Of a stretch of 64,000 bases of DNA, positions 29,715-37,912 are shown one piece after another. A program made the translations under genes and the position numbers. How positions within the stretch are numbered: the stretch's first letter is position 1; each line of letters starts with the position of its first letter. Origin of the DNA: Actinomycetota bacterium (GTDB lineage: Bacteria > Actinomycetota > JAHEXW01 > JAGVPG01); contig JAGVPG010000032.1 of the NCBI GenBank assembly GCA_020052375.1, forward strand, positions 25,687-89,686, in the 5' to 3' direction. The notes below the pieces were generated by a model, which had not been told where the DNA came from, ran no database searches, and saw only the letters and a list, made by a program, of their open reading frames with translations.

Positions 29715-31094
29715 TCATTCACTCCTCATGACTTCGGCGGGTCTTATTCTGGAAATAAACCAGGCGGGAATAGCGCTGCCGAGTACGGCTATGACGATGG
29801 CAGCTAGCAGGCCGTATATCAGGATATCGTATCCGATCGCCGTATGGATCCCCTGGGTCGCGGTCCTGATGATACTGCCGGCGCCGGCCATCCTAAAACC
29901 GGGGCCGAAGCGGCCGGCTCCGTTAGCGGCATTAGCTGTGCCGGATGTGCTGGTGGCCACCATCGTGTTCAAGATCGGATTGCTTAAGATGACGCCGAGA
30001 ACACCGCCGACAATACTGCCCAGTATCGTCAGGACAAACGATTCGGTCACGAACTGCAGTACTACTTTTATGTTCGATGCCCCGATCGCCTTGAGTACGC
30101 CGATCTCCCGGCGACGCTCTCTGACGATCATCAGCATGCTCAAGAAGATGATGACCGCGCCTGCAGCAAGAGACCCGATCAATCCGTATGTTGCGATACT
30201 CTTGATGTTCGTCAGCGGATCGAGGGCTTCTTTCGAGGTATCTTGCGATGTCACGATGTCGGCTTTTGAACCGAGTTTTAAAGAAGCCGATTTCTGTACT
30301 TTGTCGATATTATCGATGGAGTCGACCGTGACGATCGCGGATGAGACCTCGCCGGTCCTCCCGGAGAGACGCTGCACTGTTGTCAACGGCATCATCATCT
30401 CACTGTTGGCGAACTGGTTGCCGGCATCGAAGATCCCGACTACGGTGATCGTGCTACCGTATGCCGTAAACGTCGATCCCACTTTCAGCTTGTTCTTGCT
30501 CGCTAGCGCTTTGCCTATTATGGCCGTATCCGTATCTTTTCCGGCAGCTATCATTTTTCCGGAAGTCACTGTCAGCTTATTGCCGGATATGGCTGTTGAG
30601 CTCGAGACATCATTAGTGCCCGCGACCATGACCGGGATCGTGAACGTTCGGGTCCCTGTCTGGGTCGCCTGTCGATCAGGTCTGTCGTCCGGAGGAGGCG
30701 CATCATTAGTATTCCTGCTTGAGAGCCCCCGCTGTTGCCGCTGGCCGAGGGTCCCGGGATCAATAGCGGACGCAAGAGACGTGTCAGTAGATGGTTCAAG
30801 CCGGTCATTCATCGTTTTGACAGTCTTTGTCACATGCGGGAGGTTGGCGACCGTCTTGAGGTCGGTCTCCGTAAGAGGCTCACCGCCCCCCTCGAATCCC
30901 CGGGCGCCGGCCGGTGAGATGGTGATAGTGTTTCCGATCGAGCTTTTTACCGTGTCTATCTTGCTTTGTACTGCTTTCAGAGACAGCACCATGACCAGCG
31001 CCAGGCCGATGCTTAAGCCGACGATCAGGGCCAATGAACCGGTCCTGATCAGGTTACGGAAGGCGTTCTTACCGCCGCGCGTCAATGAACTCAT
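29715..31094 (-). CDS. MacB/FtsX-type ABC transporter permease
   Basis: A 459-residue permease: one N-terminal membrane helix (about 20-40), a large extracytoplasmic MacB-PCD-like domain (about 45-290) containing a low-complexity D/R/Q/T-rich loop (about 125-150), then three C-terminal helices with the RRREIGVLKAIGAS coupling motif (about 330-345). It is co-transcribed with the ATPase, which begins one base after its stop. The substrate is unknown. The long plus-strand open frame over this gene is an antisense artefact of codon bias. Confidence 0.92.
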   Translation of the reverse strand: MSSLTRGGKNAFRNLIRTGSLALIVGLSIGLALVMVLSLKAVQSKIDTVKSSIGNTITISPAGARGFEGGGEPLTETDLKTVANLPHVTKTVKTMNDRLEPSTDTSLASAIDPGTLGQRQQRGLSSRNTNDAPPPDDRPDRQATQTGTRTFTIPVMVAGTNDVSSSTAISGNKLTVTSGKMIAAGKDTDTAIIGKALASKNKLKVGSTFTAYGSTITVVGIFDAGNQFANSEMMMPLTTVQRLSGRTGEVSSAIVTVDSIDNIDKVQKSASLKLGSKADIVTSQDTSKEALDPLTNIKSIATYGLIGSLAAGAVIIFLSMLMIVRERRREIGVLKAIGASNIKVVLQFVTESFVLTILGSIVGGVLGVILSNPILNTMVATSTSGTANAANGAGRFGPGFRMAGAGSIIRTATQGIHTAIGYDILIYGLLAAIVIAVLGSAIPAWFISRIRPAEVMRSE

Positions 31095-31220
31095 GTGTTT
31101 CCTCCTTTAAATGTTGAGAGTCATATTTAAAGACTAGCATAGTGATCCGTTATGAAGGCGTAGTAAAAAGGATATGAAGGATGTGTTAAGTGTGACAAAC
31201 CAGGTTCACCAGGTCTTTTC

Positions 31221-32261
31221 CTAGATCCTGAGGGCGAGGCCGCGCTTGTTAGCGGTGACGATGACCAGCCAGACTGCTACGATCATTGCGGTGGCAAGGC
31301 TCGCTCCGTAAAGAAAAGGAAGCTTCTCGTGGATGTGGAAATACCATATAAAATAGGATGCCAAGATGTACTGGAGTATCCAGGCAGAGAGTGCGGCGAT
31401 GCCGAACTCTCGCAACGGTCGTAAACGTTGTATCAACCATTCGACCTTCTTGGTCTCGATAAAGTAGTACAAGAACATCAGCATGATGGCCGCCGCGCCG
31501 GACGATATGAGGGCATAACTCGAAGACACGAGTTCCTTGCGGGGAGGGTCGAACAACCCGACTGCCGTTCCGATGACGATCAAGACAGCACCCAACCAGT
31601 AAAGATAATGTTCGTAGCCGTTCCTATTGTGTGCAAGGTGGTCTCCCGCGATCATACCGAATATGGCGATCGTTGCCCAGGACAGTATCGACAAGGGGCT
31701 GCCGTGCGCGGACGTCTTGATGAAGTCGGCGTAAGGAGCGTATGTCAGCAGGCTCAGGTGTAAAGAAAGTAACCCGGTCGTGATCGCTATTCTCTTCCAG
31801 GGTTTAAAAAGCATAACAACATAGGTGACCAGATAGCTTACGCCGAGTGTCTCCAGGACTCCCCATTTGACTCCGAATGTCCCGCCAAGCAGGGGCGCCC
31901 TTGTTTCATCTATGATGAGGCCTAAAATGAACAAAAGGATCGCGCGTCGAAGAACGCCAAGAAAGATGTCGCGCTCGGAAACGCCTTTTGCCCGCTGTCT
32001 TGAAACTGATATGGCGAGTGACAATCCCATGATAAAGAGGAAGAAGGGGGCTACCAGATCCCCGAAGAGCAGCATGTCAGTACGTCCATGTTGCAGGAGG
32101 ATCGGCACGTTCTTGGTAAAGAACGGAACGTAATCATAGATGAGCATCAAAAGGACTGCGAGGCCACGGAAATAATCGATCGACAGTAAACGCCGGTTTG
32201 GAGGGACGGCCGCTTGGGACTCGACGACTGTCGTTTCGTCCGTTGTCTTCTTTTGTGTCAT
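31221..32261 (-). CDS. multi-pass membrane protein, heparan-alpha-glucosaminide acetyltransferase/DUF5009-like
   Basis: A 346-residue integral membrane protein with about ten predicted helices. The N-terminus has a cytosolic Thr/Glu-rich tail and then the RRLLSIDYFRGLAVLLMLIYD motif, diagnostic of the HGSNAT/DUF1624/DUF5009 acyltransferase-like superfamily. PFFLFIMGLSLAISV and the ILYFIxYF-like C-terminal helices also fit. These proteins are thought to transfer acyl groups to sugars across the membrane. The role here is not known. About 125 bases without other features separate it from the ABC permease. Confidence 0.78.
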   Translation of the reverse strand: MTQKKTTDETTVVESQAAVPPNRRLLSIDYFRGLAVLLMLIYDYVPFFTKNVPILLQHGRTDMLLFGDLVAPFFLFIMGLSLAISVSRQRAKGVSERDIFLGVLRRAILLFILGLIIDETRAPLLGGTFGVKWGVLETLGVSYLVTYVVMLFKPWKRIAITTGLLSLHLSLLTYAPYADFIKTSAHGSPLSILSWATIAIFGMIAGDHLAHNRNGYEHYLYWLGAVLIVIGTAVGLFDPPRKELVSSSYALISSGAAAIMLMFLYYFIETKKVEWLIQRLRPLREFGIAALSAWILQYILASYFIWYFHIHEKLPFLYGASLATAMIVAVWLVIVTANKRGLALRI

Positions 32262-32344
32262 GACCCCGACCCCCTTCTTTGATCTCTAGCTAATACGTTA
32301 GCAATGCGAGATGTAGATGAGGTTACAAAGATGTGAAAATCAGG

Positions 32345-33559
32345 TTAAGAAAGGGAGGGGCTTATTTCGAATCCCACTTTGGACACGGCGATCCCTAGTG
32401 ACCTCGAGTCTTTGCTTCTTCCGCCGGATGACGGGGTCCAGGTGTCACTGACCTCGATCCTGCATTCTATTTCACCCGGTTGTTGTGAAGGGAAATCCAA
32501 GGTTATTTCCTGCCAGCCTTGTTTTAGGCTGCGTGTTTCGCGACTTTCATCACCGATGGTCACTTTCACTGCGAACTCATTATTCACTAGGGGCTCAGGC
32601 ACAAAAATCGAAGCAGTCATCCTTCGTTCTCCACCTTTGGCTTTAAGATTCAGAACAGATTCCTTCATCATCCAGCGGCACAGCGGCGGCCAGTCTTCAA
32701 GACCATACCAGCCCGACGAGATGTGGAACACATCGTTATGGCCCATCATCACATAGTCGTCTATGGGTTCCAACAGCCCGTACATGCTTCTGTAGATATC
32801 TTCAGGATAGAAGAACCTTGAGCCGCCGTCTTTTTTTGCCCGGATGAACAGGTGGTCACACCATGACGGGTGAAGCATCATCACCGCGGCGTCGAGTCTT
32901 TTATGTTCGTATATGTTCAAACGTTCCGCGGAATCGATAGTAAAACCACACCCGCTGATCAGATGCGTGGTTTCATCCATCGAGTATTCGCGGTTGTGAC
33001 GGCCGTAAGGTCCGTATCCCGAGTATGCATCATATATATTCTTATTCTTAAGCAACTTTCTTATATTCGTCCATCTGTTAACATTAGGCGTGGTCAATAT
33101 CAGCGTACCGCCATCTTTCAGTATCCTCTGGATCTCGCAGAGCATATGCGTAGGGTCTTTAAGGAGATGCTCCAGGATCTCGCAACACAACACGACGTCA
33201 AAGCTTCCATCTTCATACGGGAACGGATCGGTCTCGACATTGAAATGGTCATACTCGAACCTGTGCGTCTCATTATATTTACGGCTGTTGATCGTCTGCA
33301 CACCTTGGTGGGTACTGTCATCTTCCTCTAAGAAGTTGGCTGTCCGGATATCATACGTTGACGATCGTTTCAGCATAAGCGTCAGGAAATAAGGATTGGC
33401 GCCAAGCTCCAACATCCTTCCTCCTTTTTTCTTATCAGGGATCAGGTCGGATGTCAGCATGAAACGCTTTGAGGATTCGTTCAGGTAGTTGATGCCTTCT
33501 TGTTCCTTACCCGCAAAGGTATCGAATGATTGAAGATACTCCGAGAGCTCCTTATCCAC
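32345..33559 (-). CDS. SAM-dependent methyltransferase with C-terminal beta domain
   Basis: A 404-residue protein. The class I methyltransferase fold occupies about residues 40-210: motif I MLELGANPYFLT, acidic residue at the end of strand 2, DVVLCCEILEHL (motif II) and LILTTPNVNRW (motif III). The region after 215 contains a helical insert and a C-terminal beta-rich segment (about 300-400) with VKVTIGDESRETRSL, resembling carbohydrate-associated sandwiches. Such fusions occur in polysaccharide or glycan biosynthesis. GTG 33559 overlaps the flavodoxin stop by 8 bases. Confidence 0.8.
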   Translation of the reverse strand: MDKELSEYLQSFDTFAGKEQEGINYLNESSKRFMLTSDLIPDKKKGGRMLELGANPYFLTLMLKRSSTYDIRTANFLEEDDSTHQGVQTINSRKYNETHRFEYDHFNVETDPFPYEDGSFDVVLCCEILEHLLKDPTHMLCEIQRILKDGGTLILTTPNVNRWTNIRKLLKNKNIYDAYSGYGPYGRHNREYSMDETTHLISGCGFTIDSAERLNIYEHKRLDAAVMMLHPSWCDHLFIRAKKDGGSRFFYPEDIYRSMYGLLEPIDDYVMMGHNDVFHISSGWYGLEDWPPLCRWMMKESVLNLKAKGGERRMTASIFVPEPLVNNEFAVKVTIGDESRETRSLKQGWQEITLDFPSQQPGEIECRIEVSDTWTPSSGGRSKDSRSLGIAVSKVGFEISPSLS

Positions 33560-34064
33560 TCGGCTGCGACTCCATGGCTTTCGCTAGTTCCGCTCCCCAA
33601 AGGCGCGCCTGCTCCAGCTCTCCGTCACGCAGCGGCCCGAATTTACCTGTGACGATAAACCGGCGGGCTTTTGCGATCGTCTTATATCCGGCAGCCTCAA
33701 GGCCCCGGGAGATCGATTTCGTGGCGCCTCCGGGCGACCACCAGATTCGCGTCTCGAAACTGGCCGAGCGTCCTTGTCTAGCGGGTAGTGAATCAAGCCA
33801 TGAGCGCATCGACGGGTGTGAGAGATCGGGTGCTTCCGGTGCGTTGCCCGGGTTGGCGCCGATTCCTGTTCTGACCTTATCGGATGGCAGACTGAACGCG
33901 ATAACGGGAGCGCCCGCTACGATCAGGTCGGCCTCACTAACCGCAGTACCGGATGCTTCATCAGTCGAAAGAACGCGCGCTTCAGATCCGATGCCTTCCG
34001 CTATGGCACGCGCTATTGCTGCGGTATTTCCCCAAAGGGATTCATATACAACTATGGCTTTCAT
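33552..34064 (-). CDS. flavodoxin-family protein
   Basis: A 170-residue flavodoxin-like protein. The FMN phosphate loop is YESLWGNTAAIARAIAEG (about residues 6-23), followed by the strand LIVAGAPV. ATG 34064 is favoured over an upstream start because GGAAGG lies just before it. Two-gene arrangement with the methyltransferase suggests joint transcription, but no functional link is evident. It could serve as an electron carrier or as a flavodoxin-domain regulator. Confidence 0.82.
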   Translation of the reverse strand: MKAIVVYESLWGNTAAIARAIAEGIGSEARVLSTDEASGTAVSEADLIVAGAPVIAFSLPSDKVRTGIGANPGNAPEAPDLSHPSMRSWLDSLPARQGRSASFETRIWWSPGGATKSISRGLEAAGYKTIAKARRFIVTGKFGPLRDGELEQARLWGAELAKAMESQPSG

Positions 34065-34140
34065 GGCATTTACCTTCCTTGAAATTTTCAATAACATAAT
34101 GGGCAGAGTTCAGGTATTTATAATGCAAGCGGTCTTAGAT

Positions 34141-34454
34141 TGGCTCCCCGGGTAGGACTCGAACCTACAACACTGCGGTTACGGTTTCTCCTACGGTTTC
34201 CCGCAGGACCGGACTATCTCATCGTCCGCATGGGACGTCGGGCGCTGGTAGGGTATTATCGGCCAGGAGTCCTCAACCCTTAGTCTCTGCACGTTCCTGC
34301 TTACATTTCATCCTGTTCGGCAGGCTTCGCTCAGGATCACCTACTCATTTTGAGCGTACGGTTTCCCTGAATTCACCCAATTTTCCACTACAGCTTACGC
34401 TATAGCGCTGCGTTTAAACACAGCCGCATGCTCTACCGATTGAGCTACCGGGGA
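34141..34454 (-). tRNA. tRNA-Asn(GUU), split by a group I intron, CCA encoded
   Basis: The two exons are 34454-34420 (35 nt, 5' half) and 34181-34141 (41 nt, 3' half), giving a 76-nt mature tRNA. Acceptor TCCCCGG pairs with CCGGGGA, followed by discriminator G and encoded CCA. The D-stem is GCTC/GAGC, the T-arm GTAGG-TTCGAGT-CCTAC. Joining the exons restores the anticodon stem TGCGG/CCGCA with loop CTGTTAA, so the anticodon is GTT (Asn). The split lies between anticodon positions 35 and 36. Asn-tRNA(GUU) is a substrate of the queuosine enzymes encoded at the window start. This is the only tRNA seen in the window. Confidence 0.95.
34182..34419 (-). ncRNA. group I self-splicing intron in tRNA-Asn
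   Basis: 238 nt inserted in the anticodon loop. Group I hallmarks: the 5' exon ends in U, and P1 pairs exon GCUGU with intron GCAGC across a GUUUAAAC loop, giving the expected U.G wobble at the 5' splice site. The intron ends in G (omega-G, 34182). A P/Q-like core AATTCAGGGAAACC (near 34361-34375) and an S-like GATGAGATAGTCC (near 34211-34222) are present. Length and position match small ORF-less tRNA introns of the IC3 type. The spliced exons form a perfect tRNA. Confidence 0.92.
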
Positions 34455-34580
34455 GCGTAATACAACCTCTTTATTCTAAAGGCAGACTGCTCATTAGTCA
34501 AAAAGCACAAACGACAGTTTTTCTGACTGTCATTGCTATAGCATATATGCACGAACTGATGTTTGTATTATAATTATTCC

Positions 34581-34883
34581 ATGGATGCTAGAACTTACTC
34601 TGATAGGCGCGAATATCTGATTAAAGCAGTAAAAAAGCGCCGGAAGCATATCCGACAGCAAGCTATTGCTGCTTTAGGCGGTAAATGTCAAAAATGCGGA
34701 TATGCTACCTGCTTAGATGCTTTAGAGTTTCATCATGTTGATGAAAGTTGTAAAGATTTTGGGATTTCAAGCAAAGGATACACGAGAAGCTGGGATTGTG
34801 TTAAGCGGGAATTGGATAAGTGTACGTTACTATGCGCTAATTGCCATCGTGAATTACATGCATTAGTGAATACGAATTCTTAG
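34581..34883 (+). CDS. HNH endonuclease-like protein
   Basis: A 100-residue protein with an HNH/zinc-type pattern: C-x2-C in GGKCQKCG (about residue 30), the EFHHVD core (about 45-50), and CANCHRELHAL at the C-terminus. The N-terminal part is highly basic (KKRRKHIRQQ). It is markedly AT-rich against its surroundings. TATAAT at 34569-34574 is only 7 bases from ATG 34581, so the mRNA may be leaderless; TTG 34563 is an alternative start. It lies 126 bases from the split tRNA on the opposite strand, so a link to the intron is possible but not shown. HNH proteins of this size are also common as restriction-type or prophage nucleases. Confidence 0.8.
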   Translation: MDARTYSDRREYLIKAVKKRRKHIRQQAIAALGGKCQKCGYATCLDALEFHHVDESCKDFGISSKGYTRSWDCVKRELDKCTLLCANCHRELHALVNTNS

Positions 34884-34901
34884 GTGGCTTAATCTTTCAG
34901 C

Positions 34902-35000
34902 TTAAAACCGATCAAAGACCTCGTCTTCCGAATACTGTTTCAACAAAGGAGCCAGCCTCTTAATAAGCGCGCCCGAGTTGCCGTGAGACAGGGCGACACC
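34902..35000 (-). pseudogene. possible C-terminal remnant of an unidentified gene
   Basis: The minus-strand frame reads about 32 residues of protein-like sequence (VALSHGNSGALIKRLAPL, then a K/Q/Y/E-rich end EDEVFDRF) before a TAA at 34902-34904. In the same frame, upstream, a TAG at about 35001 cuts it off and there is no start codon. The composition is unlike random intergenic sequence. It could be the tail of a gene truncated by a rearrangement around the HNH/tRNA locus. Family not recognised. Confidence 0.35.
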
Positions 35001-35016
35001 CTAGAATAGAGAAACG

Positions 35017-35934
35017 ATGCAAAACATTCTTAGCTTCGGCCTCGATGTCATAAGGGCTATCCAACAGATTCACGGACCGCATATGGACGCGTTTTTCCGG
35101 ACCATCACGTCCTTGGGCGGCGGAGAAATATACATCCTGCTATTACCAGTATTCTTTTGGTGCGTTGATACGGGTCTGGGCGCGCATACAGGTTTCGTCT
35201 TCTTGATATCCAGCTATTTCGCCAGCGGGGTCAAGGACCTCTTCCAGCAGCCGCGTCCGTTCCAAATCGATCCGTCTGTAAAACTCGTCAACGCGACCAG
35301 TTACGGATTGCCCAGCTTTCACGCCCTGGAAGCGACGGTCATGTGGGGGATGTTCGCGTTGTGGTTAAAGAAGCCCTGGTTCTGGGTCCTGGCGGTAGCG
35401 ATGATGCTGTTGATCGGATTCTCGCGCATCTATTTGGGGGTCCATTTTCCAACGGACGTATTGGCCGGCTATGCGATCGGCGGCGCGTTTTTATGGGTCT
35501 ATGCGACCGGTGGTCATACTTTCGAGTACTGGTTGAAGGCGCTGCCTTTCCGGTGGCAGGTAGGGTTGTCCGTTGCTGTTCCGTTGGTTCTGGCGATCAG
35601 CCACCCGACCGACTATGTCATTTTGATCATGTCGGCGCTCAGCGGGTTTTGTTTGGGCTTAAGCTTGCTGAACCGTTATCTGCGCTTCAGCGCCGAGGGG
35701 CCGGTTTGGCAGCGGATCGTTAGGTTCATCGTCGGTGATATTGCTATCCTGCTTCTGTACGTAGCGCCGCGGCTGGTCGGGTTTATCAGCACAGGGGTAC
35801 TCCACTCACCCCTGCGGTATCTGCACTACGGCGCCATCGGCATCTGGATTACTTTTGGCGGGCCGTGGCTGTTTCTAAGACTGGGCCTGGCCGGCCCGGC
35901 AAAGACGGAGGCGAGTAATGCATTCGAGATCTGA
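35017..35934 (+). CDS. PAP2-family membrane phosphatase
   Basis: A 305-residue integral membrane phosphatase. The three PAP2/phosphatidic-acid phosphatase motifs are visible: K-x6-R-P-like KDLFQQPRPF (about residues 70-80), PSFHALEAT (PSGH type, about 100) and SRIYLGVHFPTDVLAGYAIG (about 130-150). About six to eight membrane helices. Likely dephosphorylates lipid phosphates or undecaprenyl diphosphate at the membrane. Upstream bases 34884-35016 hold only the remnant noted above. Confidence 0.9.
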   Translation: MQNILSFGLDVIRAIQQIHGPHMDAFFRTITSLGGGEIYILLLPVFFWCVDTGLGAHTGFVFLISSYFASGVKDLFQQPRPFQIDPSVKLVNATSYGLPSFHALEATVMWGMFALWLKKPWFWVLAVAMMLLIGFSRIYLGVHFPTDVLAGYAIGGAFLWVYATGGHTFEYWLKALPFRWQVGLSVAVPLVLAISHPTDYVILIMSALSGFCLGLSLLNRYLRFSAEGPVWQRIVRFIVGDIAILLLYVAPRLVGFISTGVLHSPLRYLHYGAIGIWITFGGPWLFLRLGLAGPAKTEASNAFEI

Positions 35935-36043
35935 GTGGCTCCAGATGTGTATAACATTCTTGTCAGCTCTTCAGCCTTCAGCTCTTATGTTATAATCGGC
36001 ATGACGTTCGTGTCGGTTTTCACAGGCCAAGGGAGGTCGCTGG

Positions 36044-37447
36044 ATGAGAAGAGCGGTTATCTGCGTATTAGTTGTATTACTGGTAATACTGGTCGGAGTC
36101 GCCGGGTGCAAGACGTCGACTAAGACCAAGGTGGTTCCGAAGAAAGAGGCACTTGTACTTAATTCAACTGAGCGTATCCTGATCGTTGCTCCTCATCCGG
36201 ACGATGAAAGCCTGGCTCCGGCCGGTCTTATTCAGAAAGCCATATCGCAGGATATCCCGGTAAAAGTCGTTATGATGACGACGGGAGACGGTTACAAACA
36301 CGCGACCGAACTCAACCTCCACGTTTTGGATCCGAAACCGGAAGATTACCGGAAGCTAGGAGAGATGCGGCGACTAGAAACGCTAGCAGCCATGAGAAAA
36401 CTCGGCCTGAAAGATGAAGATGTCACCTTCTTGGCTTTCAACGACGGAAGCGTCAATTCTCTCTGGGGTAAGAACTGGGATTACGATAAACTGCATCTCG
36501 GTTTGAACGGAGCTCTCGAATCACCTTATGATTTCGCGTACCAACTACGCTCGCCATACTGCGGGGATCAGGTCGTAAAAGAACTGACAGAGATCATACT
36601 CGATTATGGACCGACGACCATTGTGTTCCCTAGCGCGGAAGATGTCCACCATGACCATTGGGCGACAAACGCGTTCGTCCAGTACACATTGGCAAAAGAG
36701 GAATTCAAAGTCAGGGAGCTGCAGTATCTGGTGCACAGGGGAAGAGGATGGCCTACACCGCTAAGGCTTGCCAGGAAAAAAGAACTAAGCATCCCGCATG
36801 CGCTACAGGGTATAAAAGTCACATGGATATGGAAGCCGATGTCAAAGAGCGAGGAAGACCTTAAAGAACAGGCGCTGACTTCGTATAACACGCAGAAAAT
36901 AGTCGCTGTCGGCTTTTTGGACGCGTTCGTACGGGAAAACGAGTTGTTTATGAAATACACCATACCCGATCTGGTGCAAGTCGATAAGGCCCCAACTCTT
37001 GATTCAAAAGAGCTGCCCGGACAGGTGGCGATAGATCCGAATGATGACTCTTTACTGGACGGGCCTCCAAAAGGCGGAGACCTCGAAGTGTTATGGTTGT
37101 TCCGCGACGCAAAGACCCTGTGGTTTATCGGAGATGTCAGAAACGAGACGAATCCGGACATCATATACGCGCTTCATATAAGGTATATCACGAAAGACAA
37201 GGTCGAACGCCTTGATGTGGAAGTAAAGGACGGAAAGCCCACGATACCGATCTATGCGGACAATTCGATCAAGGAGAAGGTCGAGATAGAGTATGACGAA
37301 GAGACAGGAAGAGTAGCAGCAAAGATACCGGCCGACCGGCTGAACAATGCTGACTACATCATGATAGACGTAGAAACGTATAAAGACCAGATAGATGAGA
37401 ACCACTGGCTTGACCGCACCGCCTGGCAACGTATACGCATACGGTGA
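36044..37447 (+). CDS. PIG-L/LmbE-family deacetylase lipoprotein
   Basis: A 467-residue exported lipoprotein (lipobox GVAGC, Cys22). Residues about 45-280 form a PIG-L deacetylase fold: VAPHPDDES (metal His and Asp pair) and the HHDHWATN metal site. The C-terminal 180 residues are beta-rich with no recognised family. GGGAGG precedes ATG 36044 by 11 bases. PIG-L enzymes deacetylate N-acetylglucosamine-type substrates; this one would act outside the membrane. No clear -35/-10 pair is seen in 35935-36043. Confidence 0.85.
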   Translation: MRRAVICVLVVLLVILVGVAGCKTSTKTKVVPKKEALVLNSTERILIVAPHPDDESLAPAGLIQKAISQDIPVKVVMMTTGDGYKHATELNLHVLDPKPEDYRKLGEMRRLETLAAMRKLGLKDEDVTFLAFNDGSVNSLWGKNWDYDKLHLGLNGALESPYDFAYQLRSPYCGDQVVKELTEIILDYGPTTIVFPSAEDVHHDHWATNAFVQYTLAKEEFKVRELQYLVHRGRGWPTPLRLARKKELSIPHALQGIKVTWIWKPMSKSEEDLKEQALTSYNTQKIVAVGFLDAFVRENELFMKYTIPDLVQVDKAPTLDSKELPGQVAIDPNDDSLLDGPPKGGDLEVLWLFRDAKTLWFIGDVRNETNPDIIYALHIRYITKDKVERLDVEVKDGKPTIPIYADNSIKEKVEIEYDEETGRVAAKIPADRLNNADYIMIDVETYKDQIDENHWLDRTAWQRIRIR

Positions 37448-37457
37448 TCGAACACTG

Positions 37458-37907
37458 CTATTCCTGATCGGGTGGTTCCTCCGGTTCATTGTCGGGAGGT
37501 TCGATCCCAAGCCATTTACCGATACTGGCCAGAGCGTTCTTTAATCCCTTAAGCGCTGATTCCGGCATGCGAGTAAGCTTTGCTGTTATGACAGCGATGG
37601 CATGAGCTCTGCCGCGATCTTCATCACTTTTTTTGTCCGGTTTGACTTTCGGTGTCTTTTCAGGTTTCTCGTTCTCGTCCGCCTCGTCGTTCTTTGAAGC
37701 ATTGTTCTCTTTGTCGATCTTTTGCTTGTCTTCTTGACCGGGGGCCTGTTTCTCTCCCGAACCATTACCGTTTTCTGCTTTCTTCTCGAGCCCGGGCGGG
37801 TTTCCGGAACCATGTGCACCTTTGTTTTCTCCACCGTTCTTTGCTAACGCGACCGATGGTAGTAGTAACAGGATCATCACCATAACTGCGATCATCTTTT
37901 TCAACAT
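37458..37907 (-). CDS. secreted low-complexity protein, last gene of sigma-factor operon
   Basis: A 149-residue protein with an N-terminal signal peptide (cleavage after VALA, about residue 22). A long Lys/Glu/Asp/Asn/Gly/Pro-rich disordered middle follows (about 25-100), then a short amphipathic C-terminal stretch (AIAVITAKLTRMPESALKGLKNALASIG) and an acidic end. ATG 37907 is used because GGAGG lies 8 bases upstream. It follows the anti-sigma-like gene by 5 bases, so it may be the operon's output or sensor. No family identified. Confidence 0.65.
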   Translation of the reverse strand: MLKKMIAVMVMILLLLPSVALAKNGGENKGAHGSGNPPGLEKKAENGNGSGEKQAPGQEDKQKIDKENNASKNDEADENEKPEKTPKVKPDKKSDEDRGRAHAIAVITAKLTRMPESALKGLKNALASIGKWLGIEPPDNEPEEPPDQE

Positions 37908-37912
37908 CCTGA

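Noticed and set aside
29728..31110. 460-codon open frame on the plus strand
   Set aside because: It is antisense to a clear MacB-type permease with coupled ATPase; the translation has no recognisable domain and reflects codon bias of the opposite strand.
34141..34454. tRNA-His(GTG) reading of the unspliced anticodon loop
   Set aside because: The precursor shows CTGTG, but the anticodon stem closes correctly only after removing the intron, giving CTGTTAA (GTT, Asn).
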